A stretch of DNA of 64,000 nt from JBBECE01 sp040881985 (GCA_040881985.1 JBBECE010000028.1:27726-91725); one strand, 5' to 3'; counted from the stretch's first letter, positions 43,405 through 52,798 are shown. Made by a program: numbers and translations. The notes: generated from the letters alone by a model not told the origin.

Positions 43405-44415
43405 TCAGGCGGCCGCGAGCACTTCGTCGACCCTGACAGTTCGGCCTTCCCTGACCGACATCAACGCCGCCTCGGCAAGCACCAGCGCGCTTAGTCCGTC
43501 GTCGCCTCCCGGAGAGGGCGCGGTGCCGTTCGTGACCGATTGAACAAAGGCGGCGATTTCGCTCGCATAGGCCTCGGTGTACCGGGTCATGAAGAAATCG
43601 TGTAGTGGCGGCCGCGTGAAACCGCCACCATCGGCAATTTCGATGGAAACAGCGCGCTGGTTTTCCGCCGACACCATGCCCTTGGAGCCGTGCACTTCGA
43701 TGCGTTGGTCATAGCCATAAGTGGCCCGGCGCGAATTCGAAATCACGCATTGCCGGCCGTCCCCGGTTGCCAGCATCACGATCGCGGTGTCGTAGTCGCC
43801 GGCCTGGCCGATCGCTTCGTCGATCAGCACAGACGCGCTGGCTGCAACGCTTGCCGGTTCGGCGCCGAGCAGGAATCGCGCCATATCGAAATCGTGGATG
43901 GTCATGTCGCGGAAGATGCCGCCCGAACGGGCGATATAGTCCATCGGGGGCGGTGCCGGATCGCGAGAAGTGATCAGCACCTGCTCGACCCGCCCGATCC
44001 GCCCATTGGCTACCGCATCCGCCAGCGCAACGAAATGCCGGTCAAAGCGGCGGTTGAATCCGACCATCAACGTCGCGCCAGTTTCCTCGACAACCTCCAG
44101 GCACGCCTTGACTCGGGCGACGTTGAGATCGATGGGCTTCTCGCAAAACACCGCCTTGCCCGCGCGCGCGAAGCGCTCGATGAGGCCAGCGTGAGTGTCG
44201 GTCGGCGTACAAACGACGACTGCATCAATATCGGCGTCGGTCTCGATGGCTTCGACGGTGGAGATGGCGCAACCATAGCGCTCCGCGACCGCCTGGGCGG
44301 CCCTGGGGACTGCGTCGGCGACCGCCGACAGCGTTGCGCCGGCGCTGCCGGCAATGGCGCGGGCATGGACCTGGCCGATGCGTCCGGCGCCGAGAAGTGC
44401 GATGCGTACGGCCAT
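43405..44415 (-). CDS. iolG: Inositol 2-dehydrogenase
   Basis: A 336-residue Gfo/Idh/MocA protein with ALLGAGRIGQVHARAIAG at the N-terminus, FCEKPIDLNVARVKACL near 93 (Lys of the EKP motif), LMVGFNRRFDRHF and SGGIFRDMTIHDFDMARFLLG with the Asp-x3-His catalytic pair. These are the hallmarks of myo-inositol 2-dehydrogenase. It catalyses the first step, producing the IolE substrate. It is transcribed opposite to iolCDEB, so it needs its own promoter in the 105-base gap before the Na/Pi gene. Confidence 0.93.
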   Translation of the reverse strand: MAVRIALLGAGRIGQVHARAIAGSAGATLSAVADAVPRAAQAVAERYGCAISTVEAIETDADIDAVVVCTPTDTHAGLIERFARAGKAVFCEKPIDLNVARVKACLEVVEETGATLMVGFNRRFDRHFVALADAVANGRIGRVEQVLITSRDPAPPPMDYIARSGGIFRDMTIHDFDMARFLLGAEPASVAASASVLIDEAIGQAGDYDTAIVMLATGDGRQCVISNSRRATYGYDQRIEVHGSKGMVSAENQRAVSIEIADGGGFTRPPLHDFFMTRYTEAYASEIAAFVQSVTNGTAPSPGGDDGLSALVLAEAALMSVREGRTVRVDEVLAAA

Positions 44416-44520
44416 GTTCGTCTTGATGCTCCTGATACGGCACCGTCATTCGGTTGGGTCGATTACGAACTCGGCCCGGGAGCGCATCCAACCGGGTAGC
44501 CTTCGTCGGGCCCATTTCTA

Positions 44521-46224
44521 CTATTCAGGTTCGTGTTCGCCGCCTGCAACCACCTGCACGTTTTTCAACGCATTTTTGGTCAATCTCGATTGTCGCAGTT
44601 CGCCTGCTCGCTCCAGAACGGGATAGGCAACCGAGGTCAGGTGAGAATTGATCCGCTTGAAATCCCTGATTACATCGAGGTGGATGGAACTCGTTAACAT
44701 GCTGTCGAATTTACCTGCCCTGAGACGATCAATGTGCCGTTCGGCGGCCTCCAGCTCAAGGTCGCGGAATTCCGTCTTCCGCAGAATCATCTCCCGGGCA
44801 CTGTCGGGGTCACCGGTCATGAAGACGCTGATTGATTGACTGAGCGTGTCCATGATCAGAGAATGCAGCTGCCTTAGGTCTCGTATTCCCTGTTCTGAAA
44901 ACCGCAATTGCCGGCGCGCCCTCTTGTGCGCGAGTTCGAGTAGGTTCTTGACAATGATGTCGCCAACTTGCTCGAGATTGGTGGTGTAGGTGATGACATC
45001 GACGGCGCGGCGCGTTTCCTCGGCGCCCAGTTCGTCGCCCATCAGCTTGATCAGGTAGGTCTTGACGGATTCATTAAGCGCATCGAGCCTGATTTCATCG
45101 GCTTCCAGCCGCGCCGTGATCGCCGGCGAGCCAGCCGTGAGGCTGTCCAGGGTTGCGACGAGCATGCCCTCGATAATCTCGCCCATCCTAAGCGCCTCGC
45201 GCGAGGCCGCCATGAGCGCCGCCGGCGGAGTACTCAGCAGCGATCCATCCAGATACCGCGGGCCGTCATTCCCACTTCGCGGCGTACGTTCAGGCAGGAC
45301 CCTCCGCAACACATGGGCAACAGGGTCGACGAGACCGGCAAACGCAGGAATGAGCGCGGCATTGAAGCCCACATGAAAGAGGACGACTTGAACTGATCCG
45401 CTCAGGTTCAGACCGGAAAACAGGGCGTTGATCGAGCCCAGCAACAATCCGACGACACCGACGCCGGCGACTCTGAAAATCAGGTTGCCGAGCGGAACCC
45501 GCCGCGTCGCCGGCGCCTCCGCAAGTGTCGAGATCAGCGCCGGCAAGGCCGCACCGATGTTGATCCCCAAGACGAACGGAAATAAATGCTCCGCGGAGAT
45601 TCCGGAGACCGCTGCCAGTGCGGAGGCGAGCAACACGATCGCGATGCTTGAATAACTGACCCATGTCAGCGCCGCGCCCAAGAGCACGGATAGAAATGGC
45701 TCTCTTGCTGCCGCTTCAAGGAGGCTGAAGACAGCCGGGGATGCCGACATGTCCAATGCTGACGCCGAGATGATACGCAAGCCCAGGAACAGCAGACCGA
45801 GTCCGATCATGATACGGCCGATGTTCTTTATCCGGACGCTAGTCTCGCCGAATCCGACATGCAGCACATAGCCCAGGAACGCCAGTGCCGGCCACACCGC
45901 CGAGATTCCGGTCGAGAACAAGAGTGCCGCCATGGCCGAGCCGAGATCCGCGCCCAGCATGATCGCGAGTGCCTGCGGGGTCCGCAGCACGCCTTGCGCC
46001 ACCAGCGGACTAACGAGAAGAGCGGTAGCCGTGGAACTCTGGAGCGCCGTTCCTACGGCTGTTCCGACAGCGATGGCGCGCGGCCGGCTTGCGAAGTGGT
46101 GCCCGAGCAAAGCCAGCAGCGCCGATCCGAATCCGCGCATTACGCCGGTGCGCACCATTCGGCAACCCCACAGAAGCAACGCGATGCCGCCCAGCATTTG
46201 AAAAAGAATTTCTGTGCCGCTCAT
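44521..46224 (-). CDS. Na/Pi cotransporter family protein with PhoU-like domain (YjbB type)
   Basis: A 567-residue protein. The N-terminal 300 residues hold two inverted Na/Pi-cotransporter repeats, the first with ALQSSTATALLVSPLV and the second with YSSIAIVLLASAL in place of QSSSA; as I recall, the Escherichia coli YjbB group also deviates there. Residues about 330-540 form a helical PhoU-like domain. YjbB-type proteins have been linked to phosphate efflux. Location next to two glycerophosphodiesterases and an IMPase-family gene suggests it disposes of or recovers phosphate released from organic substrates. Confidence 0.88.
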   Translation of the reverse strand: MSGTEILFQMLGGIALLLWGCRMVRTGVMRGFGSALLALLGHHFASRPRAIAVGTAVGTALQSSTATALLVSPLVAQGVLRTPQALAIMLGADLGSAMAALLFSTGISAVWPALAFLGYVLHVGFGETSVRIKNIGRIMIGLGLLFLGLRIISASALDMSASPAVFSLLEAAAREPFLSVLLGAALTWVSYSSIAIVLLASALAAVSGISAEHLFPFVLGINIGAALPALISTLAEAPATRRVPLGNLIFRVAGVGVVGLLLGSINALFSGLNLSGSVQVVLFHVGFNAALIPAFAGLVDPVAHVLRRVLPERTPRSGNDGPRYLDGSLLSTPPAALMAASREALRMGEIIEGMLVATLDSLTAGSPAITARLEADEIRLDALNESVKTYLIKLMGDELGAEETRRAVDVITYTTNLEQVGDIIVKNLLELAHKRARRQLRFSEQGIRDLRQLHSLIMDTLSQSISVFMTGDPDSAREMILRKTEFRDLELEAAERHIDRLRAGKFDSMLTSSIHLDVIRDFKRINSHLTSVAYPVLERAGELRQSRLTKNALKNVQVVAGGEHEPE

Positions 46225-46279
46225 GATGCGGCCAGTCCCGGTGCTGTCCGCGATCGGTTTCCGCGCTTGCGCCTGACCG

Positions 46280-47119
46280 TCATTTTCGCGCGGCCTCTGC
46301 CCGGATGTTCAAGGAACTGGCGAGGTCCGATGGGTCGTTGGTGGTAATCTGGTCGGCGCCCGCCTCCGCAACGACACTGAGAATGCTCCAGAACTCCGCC
46401 ATTGTCGGATCCAGCGTCCAGACATCGACGAAGCCGACCCCAGATTTCAGCTTTTCGACGGGATTGCAGCCCACAGCCAATGCCGCCGTGACAAATTGGT
46501 GACTGAGGTAATAAGTGTCTGCGCCGGACGCGAGCTCGAGAATTTCCTCGAGAACGTTCTCAAACTGATCCCGCACAACGGGCATTCGCGCGATTACGAG
46601 ATCTTGTGGGTCGAACCCCAGCTTCAGACCCGATACGCTCCGGCCCAGTCGCGTGACAGCGGCCCAATCCGTTCCACTGACCAAGCACTGCGCGGCAATT
46701 GGCGCAACGGCTGCGGCGAACTGGTGCGCAGCGAGATCGCTGATCGAGGTCGCGTCACCCTTCAGGTCGAACTGCAGACAGGCGCCAGGATGCGCCCGGT
46801 CGAACGCCGGCGCTAGATCGGAAAGCAGCGGCGGAGAAAACTCGCCGCCTCTGATGCGCAAAAGCCGGACTTGTTCCTCCCCAATCGCCGCCACCGGCCC
46901 CGAGCCGTCGGTCTCGGCATCCAGCACCTCGTCATGCAGGAACACCCAGTTTCCGTCTGCGAGCGGCTGGATATCGACTTCCATCGAGGCACCCACCGAC
47001 AGACCGTATCGCAGATTGTACGGCGAAAACGGTGGCTCGCCCGCATGGCGGCGCAGCTTGTGCCATTTCAACCGGATATGGCGGCCGTTCTGGTGGATGC
47101 TGGTCGCAGTTTCACTCAT
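46280..47119 (-). CDS. Divergent glycerophosphodiester phosphodiesterase-family protein
   Basis: A 279-residue GDPD-like TIM barrel with no signal peptide. The family HR...ExD...HD triad is altered: the first position reads WHKLRRH (His-Lys), while MEVDIQ and FLHDE are intact. The ENT and RTTDG motifs of typical GDPDs are replaced by YNL and AETDG. The C-terminal ADQITTNDPSDL matches the usual TNDP ending. It overlaps the preceding GDPD gene by one base and has the same length. It may act on a different glycerophosphodiester or have reduced catalysis. Confidence 0.8.
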   Translation of the reverse strand: MSETATSIHQNGRHIRLKWHKLRRHAGEPPFSPYNLRYGLSVGASMEVDIQPLADGNWVFLHDEVLDAETDGSGPVAAIGEEQVRLLRIRGGEFSPPLLSDLAPAFDRAHPGACLQFDLKGDATSISDLAAHQFAAAVAPIAAQCLVSGTDWAAVTRLGRSVSGLKLGFDPQDLVIARMPVVRDQFENVLEEILELASGADTYYLSHQFVTAALAVGCNPVEKLKSGVGFVDVWTLDPTMAEFWSILSVVAEAGADQITTNDPSDLASSLNIRAEAARK

Positions 47120-47958
47120 CAGGCCTCTTGGGGTCCCGACGGCCTGGCCGCCGCGCCAATCGGGTACTGGTCAACGAGGCCCCTCAAAAACACCACGTCG
47201 TCGCCGGAGATCGAATCGATCAGTCCGGCGGCGAGCCAGCCGCCGACCTCGGAACGCGGATCGCGGCCGTGCATCCAATAGGGGACGAGCTCGTTCGGCC
47301 GCGGTAGGTGGACGCGATTGGTGAGCCCCGCCGAATGCAGCGCTTCAGCGTCGGCGGGGTCAAACATTTCGAGTTCGATGGACACAGAATCGGCGCGGCA
47401 GGCCGCAACGACGCCTAGCAGGTCCGCGTGGCGGGCATGGACGATGGCTTCAGTACGCAGGCGCGGCTCAGTTTCCTTGATCCCGGCGAGGTCTACATGA
47501 TTGAACGAGAGTGCCATGACGGCGTCCATTCCGCCGGTCTCCTCGAGAACCGACAGGATACGCTTTGCCAACAAGTCCGGCCGCTCACGCTCCTTCATTT
47601 CCACGACCAGTCCCATTCCTGCGTTCGTCGCCCACGCCACCGCCTCCGCGAAGGTGGGAATGTTTACCGCACTGAAACGGCCACCGAAGCCTGCTGAAGC
47701 ATCCAAGCCGCGGATTTCCGCGAGGTCGAGGTCGGCGGCGAAGCCGCGGCCATCCGTAGTGCGGTCGACCAGCGCATCATGCAGCACCACTGCTTCGCCG
47801 TCGCGCGAGAGAACGAGGTCAATTTCGCAGGTCGTGGCGCCCGCCAGCCGTGCCTGTTCGAACGCGACTAGCGTATTTTCGGGATAGCTCAGCGAGTATC
47901 CCCGGTGTGCGCATACATGCACAAACTTGTTTTCGGCGACGCTAAAAGAAATCTTCAC
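47119..47958 (-). CDS. Glycerophosphodiester phosphodiesterase
   Basis: A 279-residue canonical GDPD: CAHRGYSLSYPENTLVAFEQA near residue 16 (His-Arg and Glu-Asn-Thr), CEIDLVLSRDGEAVVLHDALVDRTTDGRG (Glu-x-Asp and His-Asp), and VVEMKER. It hydrolyses glycerophosphodiesters. No signal peptide is seen, so it acts in the cytoplasm after uptake. It starts at GTG with GGAGCAA upstream, 74 bases after the ABC ATPase gene. The order importer, GDPD, GDPD and Na/Pi carrier resembles Ugp systems. Confidence 0.9.
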   Translation of the reverse strand: MKISFSVAENKFVHVCAHRGYSLSYPENTLVAFEQARLAGATTCEIDLVLSRDGEAVVLHDALVDRTTDGRGFAADLDLAEIRGLDASAGFGGRFSAVNIPTFAEAVAWATNAGMGLVVEMKERERPDLLAKRILSVLEETGGMDAVMALSFNHVDLAGIKETEPRLRTEAIVHARHADLLGVVAACRADSVSIELEMFDPADAEALHSAGLTNRVHLPRPNELVPYWMHGRDPRSEVGGWLAAGLIDSISGDDVVFLRGLVDQYPIGAAARPSGPQEA

Positions 47959-48032
47959 TTGCTCCAGTTCCTGTTATTGGTGTTGGCCCCGTCGTCTCGC
48001 CCTGCGCCGATCGCTTCTATGCCAAGGGCGGC

Positions 48033-49115
48033 TCAATTTGATCCTGGCAGAATCCTCGGATGCATCTGCGCGCCGGTAATGAGGACTTCTGTGCTGGAGT
48101 CAAATACCAGTGAATCTGTTGGCGCGAAGTCCACATGCACTTTCGCCCCGATCGGTTGGCTCGCGGACACGCTTTGCTCCAGCAGACGGATGTATCCGCA
48201 GTCGGTCTCAACCACATAGAGAATCTCTCGGCCCATCGGTTCGAGCTGGGCGACCCGTCCCGGCAGTCCCTCGTCACTGAATCGCAGATGTTCCGGGCGC
48301 AGCCCGACGGTCACTGCACCGGTTGCCTCGCCTGTCGCCCCGAAAATTACCCTGCCGGCTCGAATCGAGCCGTTCGATGCCTCGCCCTTGACGAAATTGA
48401 TGGGCGGCGACCCGATGAAGCCGGCCACAAAAATGCTCCTCGGCCGAAGGTACAGGTCATTGGGCGGCCCGACCTGCTCGATACGGCCCGCCCGCATGCA
48501 TATGACCCGGTCAGCCATGGTCGTCGCCTCGATTTGGTCGTGGGTGACTAAAATGGTGGTTACGCCCAATTTCTCCTGAAGCGACTTGATTTCGGTCCGC
48601 ATCGTCAATCTGAGCGTGGCGTCGAGATTGGATAGAGGTTCGTCCAGCAGGAGCAACTGCGGTTCCTTGACCAGCGCGCGAGCCAGCGCCACCCGCTGCT
48701 GTTGTCCGCCCGACATTTCACTCGGACGGCGATCGAGGAGATCGGCGACCTGCACAAGGTCCGATGCCTCCGACACGCGGCGACGGACCTCCTCGCGCGG
48801 GAGTTTCTTGAAGCGAAGCGGAAACCTGATGTTGTCGCGCGCCGTCATGTGCGGATAAAGCGCGTAGGACTGGAATACGATCCCGACATTGCGGTCTCGC
48901 GCTTCGACGTTGTTGACGAGATCGTCGTCAAACAGCAGTTCTCCGCTCGTCGGCAGATAGATGCCGGCCAGTAGCAGCAGGCTGGTTGATTTGCCGCATC
49001 CGGACGGCCCCAACAAAGCGACGAACTCTCCGTCCTCGATCATCAGGTTCATGTCGGGGATGACCTCGACATCTCCGAAGCGCTTGGCGATGTTACGGAA
49101 CTCGACTTTCGCCAT
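48033..49115 (-). CDS. ABC transporter ATP-binding protein, UgpC/MalK family
   Basis: A 360-residue ATPase with Walker A GPSGCGKS at about 36-43, signature MSGGQQQRVALARAL, Walker B LLLLDEPLSNLDA, switch TILVTHDQIEATTMA, and a C-terminal TOBE/OB region from about 240 (VGLRPEHLRF). This is the CUT1 type that powers glycerol-3-phosphate, glycerophosphodiester or oligosaccharide importers. Genes for two permeases and a binding protein lie immediately upstream in the same operon, and two GDPDs lie downstream. Confidence 0.92.
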   Translation of the reverse strand: MAKVEFRNIAKRFGDVEVIPDMNLMIEDGEFVALLGPSGCGKSTSLLLLAGIYLPTSGELLFDDDLVNNVEARDRNVGIVFQSYALYPHMTARDNIRFPLRFKKLPREEVRRRVSEASDLVQVADLLDRRPSEMSGGQQQRVALARALVKEPQLLLLDEPLSNLDATLRLTMRTEIKSLQEKLGVTTILVTHDQIEATTMADRVICMRAGRIEQVGPPNDLYLRPRSIFVAGFIGSPPINFVKGEASNGSIRAGRVIFGATGEATGAVTVGLRPEHLRFSDEGLPGRVAQLEPMGREILYVVETDCGYIRLLEQSVSASQPIGAKVHVDFAPTDSLVFDSSTEVLITGAQMHPRILPGSN

Positions 49116-49120
49116 GGTGG

Positions 49121-50221
49121 TCAGCCCTTCACGCCGCTGATAGACATCTGCAACAGATAGCGCTGCGCCGCGACGTAGAGCAGCAAGCTCGGCACGAGGT
49201 AGAAGACGCCGACCGCGGCCACGACCCCGTAATCGACACCCATGATGTCGTCGCGCACGAAAAACATATAGAGGCTCATCGTCCAGTTGGTGTTCCGGAT
49301 CAGGAAGGTGAACACGAAGATGTACTCCTCCCAGCCGCGAATGAACGTGAAAACCGAAATAGCGAGCATCCCGTTGGTCACCTGCGGCAGTACGACATGC
49401 ACGAAGGCCTGACGCCGCGACGCCCCATCAGCGAGAGCGCTCATTTCGATGTCCCAAGGAACGGCGTCGAAAAATCCCTTCATGATGAAAATCGCAAAAG
49501 GCAGTTCAAACGCCACGAGCACCAGCACGACGCCGAACAGACTGTCGAGCAGGCCCATGACGTTGAGCATCAGAAACAGCGGAATGATAAGCGTCAGCAC
49601 CGGAAAGGCATGCAACACAAGCAGCGACCGCAACATGGCGGCGCGGCCCGGAAACTGGAAGCGGGAAAGATAGTATGCCGCCAGAGACGCGACGCTGACG
49701 ACGATGACGGTCTGAGAGCCGGCGAGCAGGATAGAGTTGCCGAAAGCGTGCCACACGCTCGGGAACTGGACGGCCCCCCTCACCTCGCCGACGCGGGAGC
49801 GAATGACCGACGCAAAGTCCCGTTCCCACAGGAAGATGAAATTGCCCAGATGCAGGTCCGGACCAACAAGCCAGGCGAAGCTCGCCGCCGCGATGATCGT
49901 CACCGCGGCGATTCCGAGCCACATTTGCCGCCGCGATCTCGACAACGCAGCCGCCAGCCACAATCCAACGGCGGCAGGCACGAGCACCAGCGTCGAGCGC
50001 CACAGCACGCCGGTCTCGGCGAGACCCAGCTTGGCCGAAAACGCGACCGTCACCAACCAGAAGTAGGGCAGGATGATCGGTAGCGAAACGGCGATAAGGA
50101 AAATATAGACGGTGGTCGCCCGCAATTGCCTTAGCTTTCGGGCCCGGTCGGCGAGCTTAGCCCAGTCCGCCCGCGGCCGACCCTCGGCATGAAATTGCGC
50201 GCGTGCTGCTTCGACCGCCAT
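49121..50221 (-). CDS. ABC transporter permease, UgpE/MalG family, with an extra hydrophobic insert
   Basis: A 366-residue CUT1 permease, about 80 residues longer than usual. After the first helix there is an added segment of roughly residues 65-150, rich in hydrophobic stretches (WRSTLVLVPAAVGLWLAAAL and MWLGIAAVTIIAAASFAWLVG), before the normal core begins at WHAFGNSILLAGSQ. The docking EAA loop is at ALADGASRRQAFVHVVLPQV. It pairs with the permease encoded one base upstream. Confidence 0.88.
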   Translation of the reverse strand: MAVEAARAQFHAEGRPRADWAKLADRARKLRQLRATTVYIFLIAVSLPIILPYFWLVTVAFSAKLGLAETGVLWRSTLVLVPAAVGLWLAAALSRSRRQMWLGIAAVTIIAAASFAWLVGPDLHLGNFIFLWERDFASVIRSRVGEVRGAVQFPSVWHAFGNSILLAGSQTVIVVSVASLAAYYLSRFQFPGRAAMLRSLLVLHAFPVLTLIIPLFLMLNVMGLLDSLFGVVLVLVAFELPFAIFIMKGFFDAVPWDIEMSALADGASRRQAFVHVVLPQVTNGMLAISVFTFIRGWEEYIFVFTFLIRNTNWTMSLYMFFVRDDIMGVDYGVVAAVGVFYLVPSLLLYVAAQRYLLQMSISGVKG

Positions 50222-50222
50222 G

Positions 50223-51179
50223 TCACTGCACCTCGATGCGGGGACGCTGCAGAAGCTTCTTCATGTCGAAGAAGCGCCAGCCCAAGAGCGCGAAGACCAC
50301 ACCGACGACGATGAGCATCAACGCAAGCGTCGACCCGTAGGCGTACTGGCCACTTTCAAAAGCCCGCCGGTAGACGTAGAGCGCGTACACCGTCGTGTCG
50401 TAAAAAGGTCCGCCCTTGGTCAACAAGAGGATGTATTCGAAACTGACCAGCAGCGACAGCGCCTGATAGATGGTGACGAAACTGATCGGCCAACGCAGCG
50501 CCGGCAGGATGATGTGGCGCACCAGCGCGAACGTGCCGGCACCGTCTACTCGCGCCGCGTGAAACAGGTGATCGGGAATACCACGAATGGCGGAAGTGAA
50601 GATGATCATGCCGAGCGAGGCGCCGATAAACCCGTTGGAGATAATGATTAGCGCGATCGGGGCCTGGGTTTTGAGGTCAAGGGGAATTTCCAGTCCGAAC
50701 AGCGTCATCAGGATCTGATTGAGCAGCCCGCGTTCGGAAGGATCGACCACCCAGAGCCACAAAAGGATGTAGAGCACCGAAGGGCTCATTCGCGGCAACA
50801 GCCAGACACCTCGGAAGAAATTTCCGGAAATCCGGGTGATCGAGGTGGTAATCAGCGCCAGCACCAGGCCGAAGGTAACGTTGAAGACCGCCAACGTGCC
50901 GAACACGTAAATGAAGGTCAGCGTTATCGCCTGCGACAACCGCCGATCTCCGACGAAGGCCTTCTCGTATTGCTCGGTGGTGAAGCCGGTGACCCTGAGG
51001 GAGCGCCCCATGTCGGTGAACGACACCGCGATGTCGATGAGGACGGGCACGATGAAAAATATCACCGTCAGCAGGATCGCCGGTCCGAGAAAGATCACAA
51101 AATTAGCGCGTTGCCGCCGGGTCATGCTGCTGACCCCGCGGCTTTCTTTCAGCATTTCTTCGGTTATGGCCGCCATCAT
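50223..51179 (-). CDS. ABC transporter permease, UgpA/MalF family
   Basis: A 318-residue CUT1 permease with about six helices, beginning NFVIFLGPAILLTVIFFIVPVLIDIAVSFTD. The EAA loop is ARVDGAGTFALVRHIILPAL near residue 220. It forms the channel with the next gene. The start shown is the first ATG; GCAGGGGCC precedes it. A strong hairpin in the gap to the binding-protein gene probably lowers its expression relative to the receptor. Confidence 0.88.
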   Translation of the reverse strand: MMAAITEEMLKESRGVSSMTRRQRANFVIFLGPAILLTVIFFIVPVLIDIAVSFTDMGRSLRVTGFTTEQYEKAFVGDRRLSQAITLTFIYVFGTLAVFNVTFGLVLALITTSITRISGNFFRGVWLLPRMSPSVLYILLWLWVVDPSERGLLNQILMTLFGLEIPLDLKTQAPIALIIISNGFIGASLGMIIFTSAIRGIPDHLFHAARVDGAGTFALVRHIILPALRWPISFVTIYQALSLLVSFEYILLLTKGGPFYDTTVYALYVYRRAFESGQYAYGSTLALMLIVVGVVFALLGWRFFDMKKLLQRPRIEVQ

Positions 51180-51245
51180 TGGCCCCTGCTTGCGCCCAGG
51201 ATGACGAAAGCCCGACTGGCGGAAACTAAGCCGCCCACGATCGGA

Positions 51246-51280
51246 GCGGCGAGAACGAACTTGTGGTTCGCCCTCGCCGC
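51246..51280 (-). other. Strong intergenic RNA hairpin between binding protein and permease genes
   Basis: GCGGCGAGAACGAAC at 51246-51260 pairs with GTTCGCCCTCGCCGC at 51266-51280: a 15-pair stem (two positions become G-U pairs in the minus-strand RNA) and a 5-base loop. No T-run follows. It lies just downstream of the binding-protein stop, where such stems typically stabilise the receptor mRNA and give receptor excess over permease. Confidence 0.7.
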
Positions 51281-51296
51281 CGACCTTGAATGACTG

Positions 51297-52643
51297 TTAC
51301 TTCACGGTCACGTTTTCGAGGGTCGACGAGGCTTCCTCGATCACGAAGTCCGCCGCCTCCTCGGCCGTCAGGCGACCCGTCTCGACGCCCTGCATGGCCG
51401 TGTAGATAATGCCGTTGAGATCGCCAAACTGCGGATTGTTGGGCAGAAACTTGGTGAACTCAAGCATCTCGGTGGACCTCGCCAGGGTCCATGATTCGGC
51501 ATAGCGCGGGTCGTCAAGTTGCTCCGGCCTGATGCCAAGATGGGTCGTGGTGATCGCATGGTCGGTGTTGAGATCCGCCGCCGATGCCAGACCGATCAGC
51601 CGGACTGCAAGGTCAGGTTCAGCGGTATCGGCTGCGATCGCATAGATCACCGGATGGGTCAGGCTGCTGGGCGGTCCGCCTTTTACAACCGGCGGCGCGG
51701 CGATCCATCCCCAGTCCTTGAAAAAGCCTGCTTCGTCCGACGGAAGGCCGTACGTGGGGAAGGCAACGCTGCCCAGGTCCCAAATGCCGTACATCCAGAA
51801 AGCCGCGTTGTTCTCGGCATAAAACTGAGCGCGAATATCGTTCCATTCCATCGAGGTGTTGTTGGGAGCGATCACGCCCGCCGCCACTCCCCGTTCGAAC
51901 CAGCCGAACGCCGCAGCAAGCTTGTCCCGCTCGAGCAACAGTTCGCCGGTCGCCGGATCGACGAACTGGTTGCCGTAGGACTGCAGGACCATCAGGTAGT
52001 CCGGACCCTTGGAAGGCCGGTGCAGGATACCGAACTCGGCGCTGGTATTGTCGACGACCGTCTGGGCGATGTCGATGAGGTCGTCCATGGTAATGTCGCC
52101 GTTGAGCGCGGCCTGCGGAAGCCCTTCGATGAACGCCTCGTCATAGCCGGCATCGCGCATCAGCTTCTTGTTGTAGAAGAACATGCGCGCTTCCGCGTCC
52201 TGCGGAACGGCGTAGATCCCGTCGGGACATCTGGTGGAATTCCAAAGCGACGGAAAGATCGTGCCGAACAGCTCGGGATACGCGGCGATGTAGTCGTCCA
52301 GTTTGAGGACGAACCCGTCCTTTTGAAACGCACAAATCCATTCGTGGGCCTGGATAAACATGTCTGGCCCCTCGCCGATGCCGAACACCCTCAACAACTG
52401 CAAGGCATCATCGTCAAAACCCGCGGCGGGGCTCTCGCGGATTTCCACCGCCACGCGCTTGTCCGAGCCCTCGGCTTCCAGTTGCGCGTTCAGGCGTTCG
52501 GCCGCTTTGATCACGTTGCCTGGGCGCAGCGGGCCGGACGGATCTGCTCGCGACCACAACTCGAATGTGACCGTTTCCAGAGCCAAAACTGGTGTCGCCA
52601 GCAGCGCCGCCAATGCAAGAGCGCCAATCACAAGTTTGTTCAT
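51297..52643 (-). CDS. Extracellular solute-binding protein of a UgpB/MalE-type ABC importer
   Basis: A 448-residue periplasmic protein with a Sec signal (MNKLVIGALALAALLATPVLA, cleavage near residue 21), then TVTFELWSRADPSG and a family 1 binding-protein fold (VEFRESPAAGF-like region, NKKLMRDAGYDEAFI). I chose the ATG at 52643 with GGGAGGT upstream; the first 12 codons of the longer frame are extra. It defines importer specificity; a glycerophosphodiester or inositol derivative is suggested only by context. Confidence 0.88.
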   Translation of the reverse strand: MNKLVIGALALAALLATPVLALETVTFELWSRADPSGPLRPGNVIKAAERLNAQLEAEGSDKRVAVEIRESPAAGFDDDALQLLRVFGIGEGPDMFIQAHEWICAFQKDGFVLKLDDYIAAYPELFGTIFPSLWNSTRCPDGIYAVPQDAEARMFFYNKKLMRDAGYDEAFIEGLPQAALNGDITMDDLIDIAQTVVDNTSAEFGILHRPSKGPDYLMVLQSYGNQFVDPATGELLLERDKLAAAFGWFERGVAAGVIAPNNTSMEWNDIRAQFYAENNAAFWMYGIWDLGSVAFPTYGLPSDEAGFFKDWGWIAAPPVVKGGPPSSLTHPVIYAIAADTAEPDLAVRLIGLASAADLNTDHAITTTHLGIRPEQLDDPRYAESWTLARSTEMLEFTKFLPNNPQFGDLNGIIYTAMQGVETGRLTAEEAADFVIEEASSTLENVTVK

Positions 52644-52798
52644 ATCAACCTCCCTATGGTTTATCGCGGACTTACTCATCCATTCGCGATTGGGTCGCCG
52701 CGAATTGCGTTATGGGCAGGTGTCGCGCGGAAGGCGTAGGTTCGTCGGTTAGAGGCCTTAGCCGCGACGACCGACACGTTACCCTAACTGCAATCGGG

